From: Bradyrhizobium mercantei | GTDB taxonomy: Bacteria > Pseudomonadota > Alphaproteobacteria > Rhizobiales > Xanthobacteraceae | Direction of reading: 5' to 3' | Assembly: GCF_001982635.1 (NCBI RefSeq) | Contig: NZ_MKFI01000004.1 | Coordinates: forward strand, 799,609 to 863,608 | Length of the DNA stretch: 64,000 bases | Shown: positions 1 to 7,837 of the stretch, in pieces | How the letters are laid out: each line of letters starts with the position of its first letter | Position numbering within the stretch: position 1 is the first letter of the stretch | Translations under genes and position numbers: made by a program | The notes under the pieces: model-generated | What the model was told of the DNA's origin: nothing | Databases searched by the model: none | What the model saw: the letters and a program-made list of their open reading frames with translations, nothing else

Positions 1-434
1 CGACCTTCCAGAGCTTCACGCTCGATGCGCTCGATGCGCACCGCCTCTACGTGGTCGAGGTCCGTCACCCCGTCGAGGTGCCGGGCAGCGAGCGCGACCA
101 CCTGCAGCAATGGCTGACCAAGCGCTGCGGCTGGGATGTCCGCGCACCGGAGCTCAGCGGGCTGAAGCTGGTCGGCGGCCGCCTGCTGCCGGGGCCGAGC
201 GGGCCGGCGTCGTTCCTGATGTATGAGAGCACGTCCGGGGAGCGCTTCACGGTCTACACCGCCAAGGTGAAGACCGAGGCGACCCAGATGCGCTATGCCG
301 CGCAGGGCAGCGACGGCGCGCTGTTCTGGGCCGATCGCGGCGTCGCCTATGTCGTCAGCGGCGGCACCGACCGCACGCGCCTGACCCAGGTCGCGCAGGC
401 CGTCTACGATCAGATGGAGAAGAGCGGCGGCTGA
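1..434 (+). CDS. Anti-sigma factor, C-terminal part (5' truncated by window)
   Basis: The reading frame is open from base 3 to the TGA at 432-434, so the first visible GTG at 51 is probably internal and the gene starts outside the window. The visible ~143 residues look like the extracytoplasmic C-terminal part of the single-pass anti-sigma factors that sit next to ECF sigma genes in Rhizobiales: HPVEVPGSE early, WLTKRCGWDVRAPEL, then LVGGRLLPG and a terminal QAVYDQMEK. In such proteins an N-terminal zinc-binding domain holds the sigma factor and the C-terminal part senses the periplasm; neither the N-terminal domain nor the TM segment is in view. A perfect inverted repeat follows directly. 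The family call rests on pattern recognition. Confidence 0.72.
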   Translation, partial: TFQSFTLDALDAHRLYVVEVRHPVEVPGSERDHLQQWLTKRCGWDVRAPELSGLKLVGGRLLPGPSGPASFLMYESTSGERFTVYTAKVKTEATQMRYAAQGSDGALFWADRGVAYVVSGGTDRTRLTQVAQAVYDQMEKSGG

Positions 435-821
435 CCTCCCGTAATTTTACGGGAGATCACGCCGTGAAATCGTGCCGTTCCGAGTAAGTGAATCCAGCCT
501 CACTCAGAGTCCCAATTCCGACATCGAAAACTTCGATTCGCGTCATCGACGCGTCTCATTATCGCACCGGATGCTCACGCGAAGATGATCTGCGCCCGAT
601 CCGCCGATCGGCGCACGCGGCCTCGATTGGGGTTTTGTGTACCGCGCTGGTCCCCCTCTCGAGGCCGCACTCTTTTTCCGCCATCCGGTCTGCACGCCGC
701 AGACCCGGAATTCGGACGGCCGGTCTTCCTTTGACGCGCTCACGGCGCGGCGTCTACCCCGATAGAGTCCGGGGTAGTTGCAGTTTCGCGTCTTCGCGTC
801 TCTGGGGCGCGCTCCCGGCGG
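435..821. other. Gene-free 387-bp interval with strong inverted repeats
   Basis: No convincing coding frame lies between the anti-sigma gene and the leftward DnaJ gene. The interval holds a 12-bp perfect palindrome CGCCGATCGGCG (602-613), a 10-bp perfect inverted repeat GCGGCCTCGA (617-626) / TCGAGGCCGC (659-668) with an inner GGGG/CCCC pairing, and an 8-bp stem CTACCCCG (754-761) / CGGGGTAG (770-777) about 45 bases beyond the DnaJ stop. The last could be the DnaJ terminator; the first two together resemble a structured RNA or a dispersed repeat. Identity unknown. Confidence 0.4.
436..455. terminator. Perfect 9-bp inverted repeat after the anti-sigma gene
   Basis: CTCCCGTAA (436-444) is followed by a 2-base spacer and TTACGGGAG (447-455), beginning two bases after the stop codon. 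The stem is perfect and the position suits a terminator, but there is no T-run behind it, so Rho-independent termination is uncertain. Confidence 0.5.
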
Positions 822-1784
822 TCAGCCGAGATCGCTGCGCGGATTGTAGGGATTTCGCTCCCGCCACGTCTGCATCAATGCCTCAAGCTCGGCATCGTTC
901 CCGTCGGGGAGGATGATGCGGGTCGTGACATAGAGGTCGCCGACGGCGCCCGGCTTCGACAGCCCCTTGCCCTTGAGGCGGAAGGTGCGGCCGCTCGAGG
1001 TGTTCTTCGGGATCGACAGTTCGACCGCGCTGCCGAGCGTCGGCACGCGGACCTTGCCGCCCAGCACCGCCTCGTAGAGGGTGATCGGCAGCTCGATCCG
1101 CAGATCGTTGCCGTCGATCTTGAAGAACGGATGCGGCGCGATCGAGATCGTGATCAGGAGATCGCCGGGCGGATGGCCCTGCGCGGTCTCGCCCTGCCCC
1201 TTCAGCCGGATCTGCTGGCCTGCGGTGACGCCGGGAGGAATCTTGACGTTGAGCTCGCGGCCGGTTGGCAGGCGGACGCGCTTGTCGCCGCCCCTGACCG
1301 ATTCCTCCAGCGACACCGTCATGGCGACCGAAAGATCGAGGTCGACGCCGACCCCGCCGCCGTCGAATTCAAACGGACTGGCGCGCCCGGCGCGGGCGCC
1401 ACCGCCGCTACGCGCGGCGTTGCCGAACATGCTGTTGAGGATGTCCTCGAAGCTGCCGCCACCCATGCCGCCGCCTCCGGGCCCGGAGCGGAAGCTGTAC
1501 TCGAACCCGCCTGGACCGGCACGCCCGCCGGCGCCGCCGCCAGGAAACCCCTGGAAGCGCGGCTTGCCCTCGGCATCGATCTCGCCGCGATCGAACTGCT
1601 TGCGCTTGTCCTCGTCGCCGACGATCTCATTGGCCGAATTGATCTCCGAAAAGCGGGCAGCCGCCTTCGGGTCGTTCTTGTTGTTGTCAGGGTGATGCTT
1701 CTTGGCGAGCTTGCGATAGGCGCTCTTGATCGTCGCAGCGCTGGCGCTCCGCTGCACCCCCAAGACCTCATAGGGGTCGCGCAT
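822..1784 (-). CDS. CbpA-like DnaJ-domain co-chaperone
   Basis: A 320-residue Hsp40 co-chaperone that would stimulate DnaK ATPase. The J domain occupies residues ~2-65 (MRDPYEVLGV start, HPD triad in KKHHPDNNK). A Gly/Phe-rich linker (~75-135) follows, then a DnaJ C-terminal substrate-binding domain (~150-310) with LNVKIPPGV and LKGKGLSKPG. The four CXXCXGXG zinc modules of true DnaJ are absent, which places it with the CbpA/DjlA-independent class rather than housekeeping DnaJ. It begins with ATG at 1784 and is a single-gene unit diverging from nothing nearby; a lipoprotein-like gene lies upstream on the same strand. The class assignment is firm, the specific client role unknown. Confidence 0.9.
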   Translation of the reverse strand: MRDPYEVLGVQRSASAATIKSAYRKLAKKHHPDNNKNDPKAAARFSEINSANEIVGDEDKRKQFDRGEIDAEGKPRFQGFPGGGAGGRAGPGGFEYSFRSGPGGGGMGGGSFEDILNSMFGNAARSGGGARAGRASPFEFDGGGVGVDLDLSVAMTVSLEESVRGGDKRVRLPTGRELNVKIPPGVTAGQQIRLKGQGETAQGHPPGDLLITISIAPHPFFKIDGNDLRIELPITLYEAVLGGKVRVPTLGSAVELSIPKNTSSGRTFRLKGKGLSKPGAVGDLYVTTRIILPDGNDAELEALMQTWRERNPYNPRSDLG

Positions 1785-1886
1785 CCGTCACGTCTCCTTC
1801 ACGGGAAAATCAGTTTGGCCGGGAACCCGTCCGGGCCCACTTTACCTTCATGTGGGGGCTCAGTGGCATTTTTGCAACTAGCCTCC

Positions 1887-1915
1887 GGTGCCCACTTCGC
1901 TTGAAAACGCTTTAA
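1887..1915. repeat. Partial copy of the ACTTCG-GAAAACGCT dispersed repeat
   Basis: The string around 1890-1913 (CCCACTTCGCTTGAAAACGC) matches half of longer copies at 23332-23380 and 54333-54377, which continue with an ACGCGTTTTCTTCGCG arm. Here only one arm is present, between dnaJ-like and lipoprotein-like genes. Confidence 0.6.
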
Positions 1916-1938
1916 TCACCCGGCTTCTGCCGGAACTC

Positions 1939-2439
1939 TCAGGACTTGCTCCAAGGTTTCAGGCTATGGATTTGCCAGCGACCTTGTCCAGCCTTGCAAG
2001 CGGCGCCCTGGAGCCAGGTCTCGGTGGCTCCGTTGACATAGCTGGCAAGGAAATCCCGGCACGTCTTGCCGTCCTCGCCCGAATAGGCCTGCGCCAGCGG
2101 CGTCACCGAGCCGCGCGCCCCGGTCTCGGGATTCTCCCAGGGCTGGCTGGAATCCTTGTCGCCCTTGGTCAGCACATCAGAGGCCGCGTTGCGGGCGAAA
2201 GCGAGATCGCTGTCGGTCGGCATCACAGCGTTGACCCGGGTCGGGCTGATCGAGCCCGTCACATCCTTGTCGTCCATCTTGGCGAAGGCATCGGTGCGCG
2301 ACAGGCTGCAGCCGCTGGCGCCGACCCCGATCAGGATCAATGTCACCACCGCGCCCGCAGGGTGGATCGCCGATAGGCCAACGCGCCCCCATGCCCTATA
2401 TAGGGTGAGTAACGCGCTCTCGGACGCGGGCGGATGCAA
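1939..2439 (-). CDS. Probable lipoprotein, RT0821/Lpp0805 surface-protein type
   Basis: The frame encodes a hydrophobic stretch (AVVTLILIGVGASGC) ending in a lipobox-like ASGC, then SLSRTDAF, a low-complexity linker and a compact C-terminal domain with WENPETGARGSVTPL, GKTCRDFLASYV and GRWQIHSLKPW. That C-terminal pattern is typical of the RT0821/Lpp0805 surface-protein family, whose function is unknown. I chose the TTG at 2439 because AGGAG lies seven bases before it; alternatives are a GTG at 2481, which would overlap pdxH, and GTGs at 2349/2346 giving a minimal signal peptide. It diverges from pdxH. The start is the uncertain part. Confidence 0.68.
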   Translation of the reverse strand: MHPPASESALLTLYRAWGRVGLSAIHPAGAVVTLILIGVGASGCSLSRTDAFAKMDDKDVTGSISPTRVNAVMPTDSDLAFARNAASDVLTKGDKDSSQPWENPETGARGSVTPLAQAYSGEDGKTCRDFLASYVNGATETWLQGAACKAGQGRWQIHSLKPWSKS

Positions 2440-2454
2440 ATCGGGACTCCTGAC

Positions 2455-3096
2455 ATGACCGACACGACCTCCATCAAACACCCGACACCGTTAACATCGG
2501 GTGATTTCACCGCGGCGGAGGAGCCGTTTGCCCTGTTCGGCGAATGGTTTGCGGAAGCGGTGAAGTCCGAGCCGAACGACCCGAACGCGATGGCGCTCGC
2601 AACCGTCGATGCCGACGGACTGCCCGACGTGCGCATGGTGCTGATGAAGGGCTTCGATGCCGACGGCTTCGTGTTCTACAGCCACATTGCGAGCGCCAAG
2701 GGCCGTGAATTGGCCGCAAATCCTAAGGCCGCTTTACTATTCCACTGGAAATCGCTGCGCCGGCAGGTGCGGATCCGCGGGCCGGTGACGCCGGTCACCG
2801 ATGCCGAGGCCGACGCCTATTTCGCCACGAGGCCGAAGCAGGCGCAGATCGGCGCCTGGGCCAGCAAGCAGTCGCAGCCGCTGGAGAGCCGCTTCGCCTT
2901 CGAGCAGGCAATCGCCAAGGCCGGCGCCAAATACGTCATCGGCGAGGTGCCGCGTCCGCCAGGCTGGAGCGGCTGGCGGATCACGCCGCAGCGCTTCGAG
3001 TTCTGGCACGACCGCCCGTTCCGCCTGCACGACCGCGTCGAATTCCGCCGCGACGGCGCCGGCAGCACCTGGTCGAAGGTGCGGCTCTATCCCTGA
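2455..3096 (+). CDS. pdxH: Pyridoxamine/pyridoxine 5'-phosphate oxidase
   Basis: FMN enzyme that oxidises PNP and PMP to pyridoxal 5'-phosphate, the last step of vitamin B6 synthesis and salvage, cytoplasmic. The 213-residue product has the family hallmarks: LPDVRMVLMKGF and the FYSH segment for FMN binding, FHWKSLRRQVRIRG, the SKQSQPL motif and the conserved C-terminus with GWRITPQRFEFW, RLHDR and a final LYP. The chosen start (MTDTT) gives the usual ~210-residue length; an in-frame ATG at 2434 would add seven residues. It diverges from a lipoprotein-like gene and is followed by a repeat and an SDR gene on the same strand. Confidence 0.95.
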   Translation: MTDTTSIKHPTPLTSGDFTAAEEPFALFGEWFAEAVKSEPNDPNAMALATVDADGLPDVRMVLMKGFDADGFVFYSHIASAKGRELAANPKAALLFHWKSLRRQVRIRGPVTPVTDAEADAYFATRPKQAQIGAWASKQSQPLESRFAFEQAIAKAGAKYVIGEVPRPPGWSGWRITPQRFEFWHDRPFRLHDRVEFRRDGAGSTWSKVRLYP

Positions 3097-3107
3097 AAAA
3101 TAGCGAC

Positions 3108-3222
3108 CGTCATGGCCGGGCAAAACTGCGAAGCGCGTCTTCGTGTAAGATGGCCCCGGCCATCGACGTCTTGATCCCAATCGTTCGAAGACGTCGATGC
3201 CCGGCACGTCGCCGCGCATGAT
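3108..3222. repeat. Palindromic intergenic repeat (ATGGCCGGG / ACGTC family), diverged copy
   Basis: CGTCATGGCCGGG opens the element; an internal GACGTCTTGAT...GAAGACGTCGATGCCCGG forms a stem. The same outer boxes and internal AAGACGT element occur at 11627-11711 and 62091-62178, where the arms are cleaner. Confidence 0.65.
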
Positions 3223-3242
3223 GAAAATGAAAGAAACCGTCG

Positions 3243-3995
3243 ATGACCCGCCCATCCAATGCACCGCGGCGCACGCTGCTCCTGACCGGCGCGAGCCGCG
3301 GCATCGGCCATGCCACGGCGATCCGGTTCTCGTCCGCCGGCTGGCGCGTCATCACGCTCTCGCGGCATGCGTTTCCGGAGGTCTGCCCGTGGGGCGCCGG
3401 ACCGGAAGACCACATCGAGGTCGATCTCGGCAGCCATGACGACACCGTGCGCGCGATCTCCGAGATCCGGCGGCGGCTCGACAACGACGAACTGCACGCG
3501 CTGGTCAACAACGCCGCGATCTCGCCGAAGGCTACCGGCGGCGGCCGGCTCGGCACCATGGACACCGACATCGAGACCTGGACTCACGTTTTCCACGTCA
3601 ACTTCTTCGCACCGATCATGATCGCGCGCGGGCTGATCGAGGAATTGAAGCACGCCAAGGGCGCGGTGGTGAACGTCACCTCGATCGCCGGCTCGCGCGT
3701 GCATCCGTTCGCGGGCGCGGCCTATGCGACGTCGAAGGCCGCACTTGCGGCGCTGACGCGCGAGATGGCATCGGACTTCGGGCGCGTCGGCGTTCGCGTC
3801 AACGCGATCGCGCCGGGCGAGATCGATACCTCGATCCTGTCGCCGGGCACCGAGAAGATCGTCGACCAGCAAATCCCGATGCATCGTCTCGGCACCCCGG
3901 ACGAAGTCGCCAAGATCATTTACGTTCTCTGTACGGAGACCAGCTCTTACGTGAACGGTGCGGAAATCCACATTAACGGTGGTCAGCACGTCTGA
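3243..3995 (+). CDS. SDR-family NAD(P)-dependent oxidoreductase
   Basis: Classical short-chain dehydrogenase of 250 residues. The Rossmann glycine motif is TGASRGIG (residues ~15-22), the adenine-side NNAA motif lies near 89-92, the catalytic Ser is in NVTSIAGS and the YxxxK pair is in YATSKAAL. The C-terminus ends with the usual NGAEIHINGG. Substrate cannot be read from sequence. It follows pdxH on the same strand after a 146-bp gap filled by a repeat, so co-transcription with pdxH is doubtful. Start ATG at 3243 places TGASRGIG at the normal distance. Confidence 0.88.
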   Translation: MTRPSNAPRRTLLLTGASRGIGHATAIRFSSAGWRVITLSRHAFPEVCPWGAGPEDHIEVDLGSHDDTVRAISEIRRRLDNDELHALVNNAAISPKATGGGRLGTMDTDIETWTHVFHVNFFAPIMIARGLIEELKHAKGAVVNVTSIAGSRVHPFAGAAYATSKAALAALTREMASDFGRVGVRVNAIAPGEIDTSILSPGTEKIVDQQIPMHRLGTPDEVAKIIYVLCTETSSYVNGAEIHINGGQHV

Positions 3996-4139
3996 GCTTG
4001 GGATGAGCCGCTATTTCGCGGAGGGAGGTTTCGAGGCGATCCCGGCCGCCGCCGCGGCCGTACTGGATGGCTTCACTTGTTGCTTCACTTGCAGGCGTAA
4101 CAACGCAAACGAGGCTTCTGCCTCCGAGGCTTCGGCCTC

Positions 4140-4361
4140 TCAGTCTGCGTAGAACCGACGCGATTTCTTCTCGGGTTGGCGCAGCGCGACATCGTTCAGC
4201 GCGCTGGAGCAGTCGTCTTCGTCCTCGCCATCCAGCAACGCAGCGCCACAGTAACGGCAAAGTCTCGGCGAGATCGCCTGCACCTTGCCTGCTGCGCGGT
4301 CCTGTTGATAGCGCGCAAAGTCGATGACGTTACGCCGTGGCGTTATGATCTTCTCAACCAT
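4140..4361 (-). CDS. Small hypothetical protein with a CRYC pair
   Basis: A 73-residue, charged, non-exported protein: basic N-terminus (MVEKIITPRRNVIDF), a CRYCGAALLDG segment in the middle and an acidic DGEDEDDCSS tail followed by KKSRRFYAD. The Cys-X2-Cys pair could bind metal as a half zinc ribbon, but no partner pair is visible. It has its own ATG and sits alone between an SDR gene and corA. I believe it is real because its composition is protein-like and it does not shadow another gene, but I cannot name a function. Confidence 0.62.
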   Translation of the reverse strand: MVEKIITPRRNVIDFARYQQDRAAGKVQAISPRLCRYCGAALLDGEDEDDCSSALNDVALRQPEKKSRRFYAD

Positions 4362-4501
4362 TGCTGTCCTCCGGCTTCGAGGCGGGCGTTATCGCAGACA
4401 AATTTCGCCCAAACGTTCAGCGCAACGCTCAAATTTTAGGAGAGGAAATAAGGCAGTTGCCCTAATCCCAAAATGCGACGCGTGCTCTGAAAAAACAGCC
4501 G

Positions 4502-5479
4502 TTACAGCCACTTTTTCCACTTGAAGATCCAGTACGGCACGATCGCCGCAATCAGCATCAGCACCAGCGCGAACGGATAGCCGTGCGGCCATTCGAGTTC
4601 CGGCATGAGCTTGAAATTCATGCCGTAGATCGACGCAATCAGCGTCGGCGGCATCAGGACCACCGCCATCACCGAGAACAGCTTGATGATGTTGTTCTGT
4701 TCCAGATTGACCACGCCGAGCATGGCGTCGAGCACGAAGGTGATCTTGTTGGAGAGATAGGAGGCGTGGTCGGTCAGTGAGGCCACGTCACGCTGCATGG
4801 TCTTGAGCTGCTCGCGCATATCCTTGGACCATTTCACCCCTTCCACGATTGCGGAGAGGAAGGTGACGAGGCGGCCGATCGAGACCAGGCTTTCGCGAAC
4901 CTTCGAGGTCATGTCGCCCTTGCGGCCGATCGTGATCAGGATTTGGGAATATTGCTTGGCGTGGCCGTGGCGCTCGCTCTCCGGCTCGAAAATGTCGTGC
5001 GAGACCTGGTCGATGTCGGCCCCGCAGCGCTCCAGGAGGTCCGCGCAACGGTCGATCACAGCGTCCAGCAGTTCCATCAGCACCTGCTCGCCGGTGATGC
5101 CGGGAGCACAGGCGCGGGCCAGCTTGTTCTCGACCAGCGCGAATGGCTTCGGCAGGTCGTAGCGCACCGTGACCAGGCGGTGGCTGGTCAGGATGAAGGT
5201 GACCGCCGTGGTGCGCGGCATATCGGTGTCGGATTGGCACATCAGCGTCGCCGTCATGTAGCGCGCGCTGTTCTCGATATAGAGCCGGCTGGAGATCTCG
5301 ATCTCCTGCATGTCTTCCCGGGTCGGAACCGCGATCCCTGCCAGCTTCTCGACAGCCCGGTCCTCCTCCACCGTCGGGTTCACGAGGTCGACCCAGACCG
5401 CGCCCTCCGGCAGCGCGTCGAGGTCGGTGGCGGCGGCCTTCTTGAGGGAAAACTCGGAGGGTACGAACACCGACAGCAT
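4502..5479 (-). CDS. corA: CorA-family magnesium/divalent cation transporter
   Basis: Inner-membrane pentameric Mg2+ channel/transporter, 325 residues. A long cytoplasmic N-terminal domain (~1-260) with alpha-helical arm (QNNIIKLFSVMAVVLMPPTLIASIYGMNF) leads to two C-terminal TM helices. The signature YGMNF (GMN selectivity loop) is present at ~291-295, followed by the acidic PELEWPHGYP loop and a basic C-terminus WKWKKWL. Length and architecture match canonical CorA. Transcribed alone; the next gene upstream (L,D-transpeptidase) diverges across a 362-bp gap. Confidence 0.95.
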   Translation of the reverse strand: MLSVFVPSEFSLKKAAATDLDALPEGAVWVDLVNPTVEEDRAVEKLAGIAVPTREDMQEIEISSRLYIENSARYMTATLMCQSDTDMPRTTAVTFILTSHRLVTVRYDLPKPFALVENKLARACAPGITGEQVLMELLDAVIDRCADLLERCGADIDQVSHDIFEPESERHGHAKQYSQILITIGRKGDMTSKVRESLVSIGRLVTFLSAIVEGVKWSKDMREQLKTMQRDVASLTDHASYLSNKITFVLDAMLGVVNLEQNNIIKLFSVMAVVLMPPTLIASIYGMNFKLMPELEWPHGYPFALVLMLIAAIVPYWIFKWKKWL

Positions 5480-5841
5480 CAGGAACTCCGAGATACAGGG
5501 CTGGAAACAGGGCTGGCAGGACCCGCCGACTTAGCGCGATTCTGGCTGGCGCTTCATGACCGGGGCATTAACCGGGTATCCATCTTTGTGGCGGCCAAGT
5601 GGCGAACAAGAGGGCGGTGACACGGTTCGGACTCGACGACCGTTGCCTGTTTGCACAAAAACCGGTCCCACGCCAGAACAGTTGCGGCAAAAAAGCCACA
5701 GATCACGTCCCGCGATGCGGGAAAGCCATCTAAAGTCTGGGAAGAACGACGGGTTTCGGCGATAATGCCACTCATGGAATCGTGGCGTTTGGGGCGTAAT
5801 GTTGGCGCTTTGAGACGCGGATTTTCGATTGGAATGTAATC
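5480..5841. other. 362-bp divergent intergenic region, corA / L,D-transpeptidase
   Basis: Contains the promoters of both flanking genes but no recognisable operator or credible small gene. Short frames here have poor composition for the genome. The last ~100 bases before 5842 are comparatively T-rich. Confidence 0.4.
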
Positions 5842-6519
5842 ATGTCGTCGCTCAAAGTTACCCTCGGGATCCTGGCCGCGGGCCTGATGTTGTCGGGCTG
5901 CATGCAGGCCACGACCTACGAGGCAACAAATACTGCTGCCTTCAAGCCGCGTGACAAGGAACTCCTCGCCAAGACCACCTACGTCAAGACGCCGGTGGCC
6001 GAACCGTTCCGCCGCGCCATCGTCGAATATCACCGCAAGGAAGCCCCCGGCTCCATCGTGGTCGATTCCGACAACCACTACCTTTATTACGTGCTGAACG
6101 ACGGCAAGGCGATCCGCTACGGCATCACCGTCGGCGAAGAAGCCATGGCCTGGTCCGGCATTGCCAAGGTCGGCAGCATGACCGAATGGCCGGCCTGGCA
6201 CCCGACACCCGGTGAGATCTCGCGCCTCGGCGTTCCGACCTTCGTGGCACCGGGCCCGGACAATCCGATGGGCTCGCGCGCGATGTATCTCTACTCGGGC
6301 GGCAAGGACACGCTGTTCCGCATCCACGGCACCAACCAGCCGGAATACATCGGTTCCTCGATCTCCTCGGGCTGCATCCGCATGACCAACGAGGACGTCA
6401 TCGACCTCTACAACCGCGTCAAGCTCGGCACCATCGTCGTGGTGCTGGAGCCGAAGCACGGCGACTCGCCCTACAAGCCGCAGATGGCCTTGCAGGGCGG
6501 CGGCAACGTCCCCTTCTGA
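5842..6519 (+). CDS. L,D-transpeptidase (YkuD domain), lipoprotein
   Basis: Periplasmic enzyme of peptidoglycan cross-linking or of attaching proteins to meso-DAP. Residues 1-20 are a lipoprotein signal (MSSLKVTLGILAAGLMLSGC) with lipobox LSGC. The YkuD catalytic domain spans ~60-205 and carries FRIHGTNQPEYIG followed by SSGCIRM, giving the His-X17ish-SXGC(I/R) catalytic His and Cys. A GGGNVPF tail closes the 225-residue protein. Alphaproteobacteria use several such enzymes. It ends against a strong bidirectional terminator shared with the convergent extensin-like gene. Confidence 0.93.
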   Translation: MSSLKVTLGILAAGLMLSGCMQATTYEATNTAAFKPRDKELLAKTTYVKTPVAEPFRRAIVEYHRKEAPGSIVVDSDNHYLYYVLNDGKAIRYGITVGEEAMAWSGIAKVGSMTEWPAWHPTPGEISRLGVPTFVAPGPDNPMGSRAMYLYSGGKDTLFRIHGTNQPEYIGSSISSGCIRMTNEDVIDLYNRVKLGTIVVVLEPKHGDSPYKPQMALQGGGNVPF

Positions 6520-6543
6520 TCCCCGATCACGTCGCAATTGCGA

Positions 6544-7761
6544 TCAAAGGCGCCGGCTTTGCCGGCGCTTTTTTGTTGGCTGCGGCTTGCTCTCGACGCT
6601 GCTCCCGGGCGCGGCCGCATCATCTGACACCCGTGCGTCCGGCTTGCCGTCGTCCGCCTTGTCATGTTCCGTCTTGTCATGTTCGGCCTTGGGGGCATCG
6701 GCCTTGCCGCCCTCGGATTTGGCGGCGACCTCACGCGGCGGCGCCTCTTCGGGGCGCCCGGCCGGCATGAGCGGCGCGACCTGCGGTAGCGGGTCGTACA
6801 CGTTCCACTGGCAGATCCGGTAGTCGTTGCGACGCTGCGCCAGATCGAGATGGATGTGATCCTCGTGGTACCAGTCCGAGCCCGGACCGAGCACGGTGGA
6901 GAAGCGGGCGCAGACCGAATGCAGCACGGTCTCGCGCAAGGTCCGCGGCACGCTGCGGTCGGTCAGCGAGATCGACTTGCCGTTGGCGAGACCGAAAGCG
7001 CGCACATCGAGCGCATTGGCGCGGCCATGCTCGGAGAGCTGCGCGCCGACGATGCGATTGCGGCCGCGACACTCGAACGAATCGAAATTGTCGAGATCGC
7101 TGATCCCGCCGCCGAGGCTCTGCGCGAGCGGGGCGATATCGGTGCGGACCCAATCCGCGACCGCAGCCGCCATTTTGCAGCGGAGGATCGCCGCGGGCTT
7201 GAGCGCGACCTTGCGCTTGTCGGGCAGTACGATGGCCTCGAGCCGCACCAGATCCTCGCCGCCGCAGCCGCCGGCGCCATGGATATCCGGAATGCTCGGC
7301 GCGATCGCGATCTCCTCGGTGAGGGCCTGCCGGCAGGCCGACAGCTGCGGCGCGAGCGGCTCGGCCGGCCTGGCTGCTTCGGCAGGCTTAACGGCTTCGC
7401 CAGGCTTAATGGCTTCGCCAGGCTTGGCCGCCTCGCTGGGCCTGGCAGCCTCGGCTGGAGGCTGCGTCTCGGCCGCCGGCGGCTCGGGCTCGGCTGCGGC
7501 AGGCGCGTCTGCCGGGCGCGGCTTCGGCAGCGGCACCGCTGAACGGCGAACCACTTTGTGCGCCCGGTGCGGCCTTGTGCCGAACAAGTCGTCCCACGGA
7601 AAGCTCGGCGTGCCGCGGGCAGCCTCCGCGGGCTCCGCTTGCATGCCAACGGAAAGCGAAAGGCAAAGCAACACGGCGGCAGCGGTAACCATTGCCGCGC
7701 CCCCGCGACGAAACGCGCCATCAGGCCATTTTCGGCTTGCTTTCTCCGCGCTACAGTTCAT
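6544..7761 (-). CDS. Extensin-like family protein, exported
   Basis: 405 residues. A basic N-terminus and hydrophobic segment (AAMVTAAAVLLCLSLSVGM) followed by EPAEAARG form a signal sequence. Then a Pro/Ala/Glu/Lys-rich linker (~70-140) with repeated KPGEAxKPxEA units, and an Extensin-like_C domain (~140-330): ACRQAL, IHGAGGCGGEDLV, ECRGRN, LSEHGRANALDVRAF and WYHEDHIHLDL. SEHGRANALDV and HEDHIHLD resemble the metal/His motifs of D-Ala-D-Ala peptidase-like folds, so a cell-wall hydrolase role is plausible but unproven. A charged tail with HDKTEHDK repeats ends in basic codons that are themselves the terminator hairpin of the convergent L,D-transpeptidase gene. Confidence 0.85.
   Translation of the reverse strand: MNCSAEKASRKWPDGAFRRGGAAMVTAAAVLLCLSLSVGMQAEPAEAARGTPSFPWDDLFGTRPHRAHKVVRRSAVPLPKPRPADAPAAAEPEPPAAETQPPAEAARPSEAAKPGEAIKPGEAVKPAEAARPAEPLAPQLSACRQALTEEIAIAPSIPDIHGAGGCGGEDLVRLEAIVLPDKRKVALKPAAILRCKMAAAVADWVRTDIAPLAQSLGGGISDLDNFDSFECRGRNRIVGAQLSEHGRANALDVRAFGLANGKSISLTDRSVPRTLRETVLHSVCARFSTVLGPGSDWYHEDHIHLDLAQRRNDYRICQWNVYDPLPQVAPLMPAGRPEEAPPREVAAKSEGGKADAPKAEHDKTEHDKADDGKPDARVSDDAAAPGSSVESKPQPTKKRRQSRRL
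6546..6574. terminator. Bidirectional intrinsic terminator inside the extensin-like stop region
   Basis: GCGCCGGC (6550-6557), loop TTT, GCCGGCGC (6561-6568), then six T; flanking AAAG extends the stem. It follows the L,D-transpeptidase stop by ~27 bases. On the minus strand the hairpin is read as the last codons (KRRQSRRL) of the extensin-like gene. Confidence 0.85.
7383..7454 (-). repeat. 18-nt in-frame tandem repeat in the extensin-like gene
   Basis: Units CAGGCTTAACGGCTTCGC, CAGGCTTAATGGCTTCGC and CAGGCTTGGCCGCCTCGC stand end to end, with a further degraded unit. They encode the KPGEA-type linker, so copy number changes would alter linker length without a frameshift. Confidence 0.8.
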
Positions 7762-7837
7762 GTCAGTTCCATGATTTTACTGCCGGCCGTCCAAGATGCC
7801 GGCGGATCATGCGTGAGGATCGAGGAGGGATTTGCGT

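Noticed and set aside
488..916. 142-residue plus-strand frame after the anti-sigma gene
   Set aside because: Overlaps the 3' end of the dnaJ-like gene and runs through hairpins; Arg/Ser-rich, no recognisable segment.
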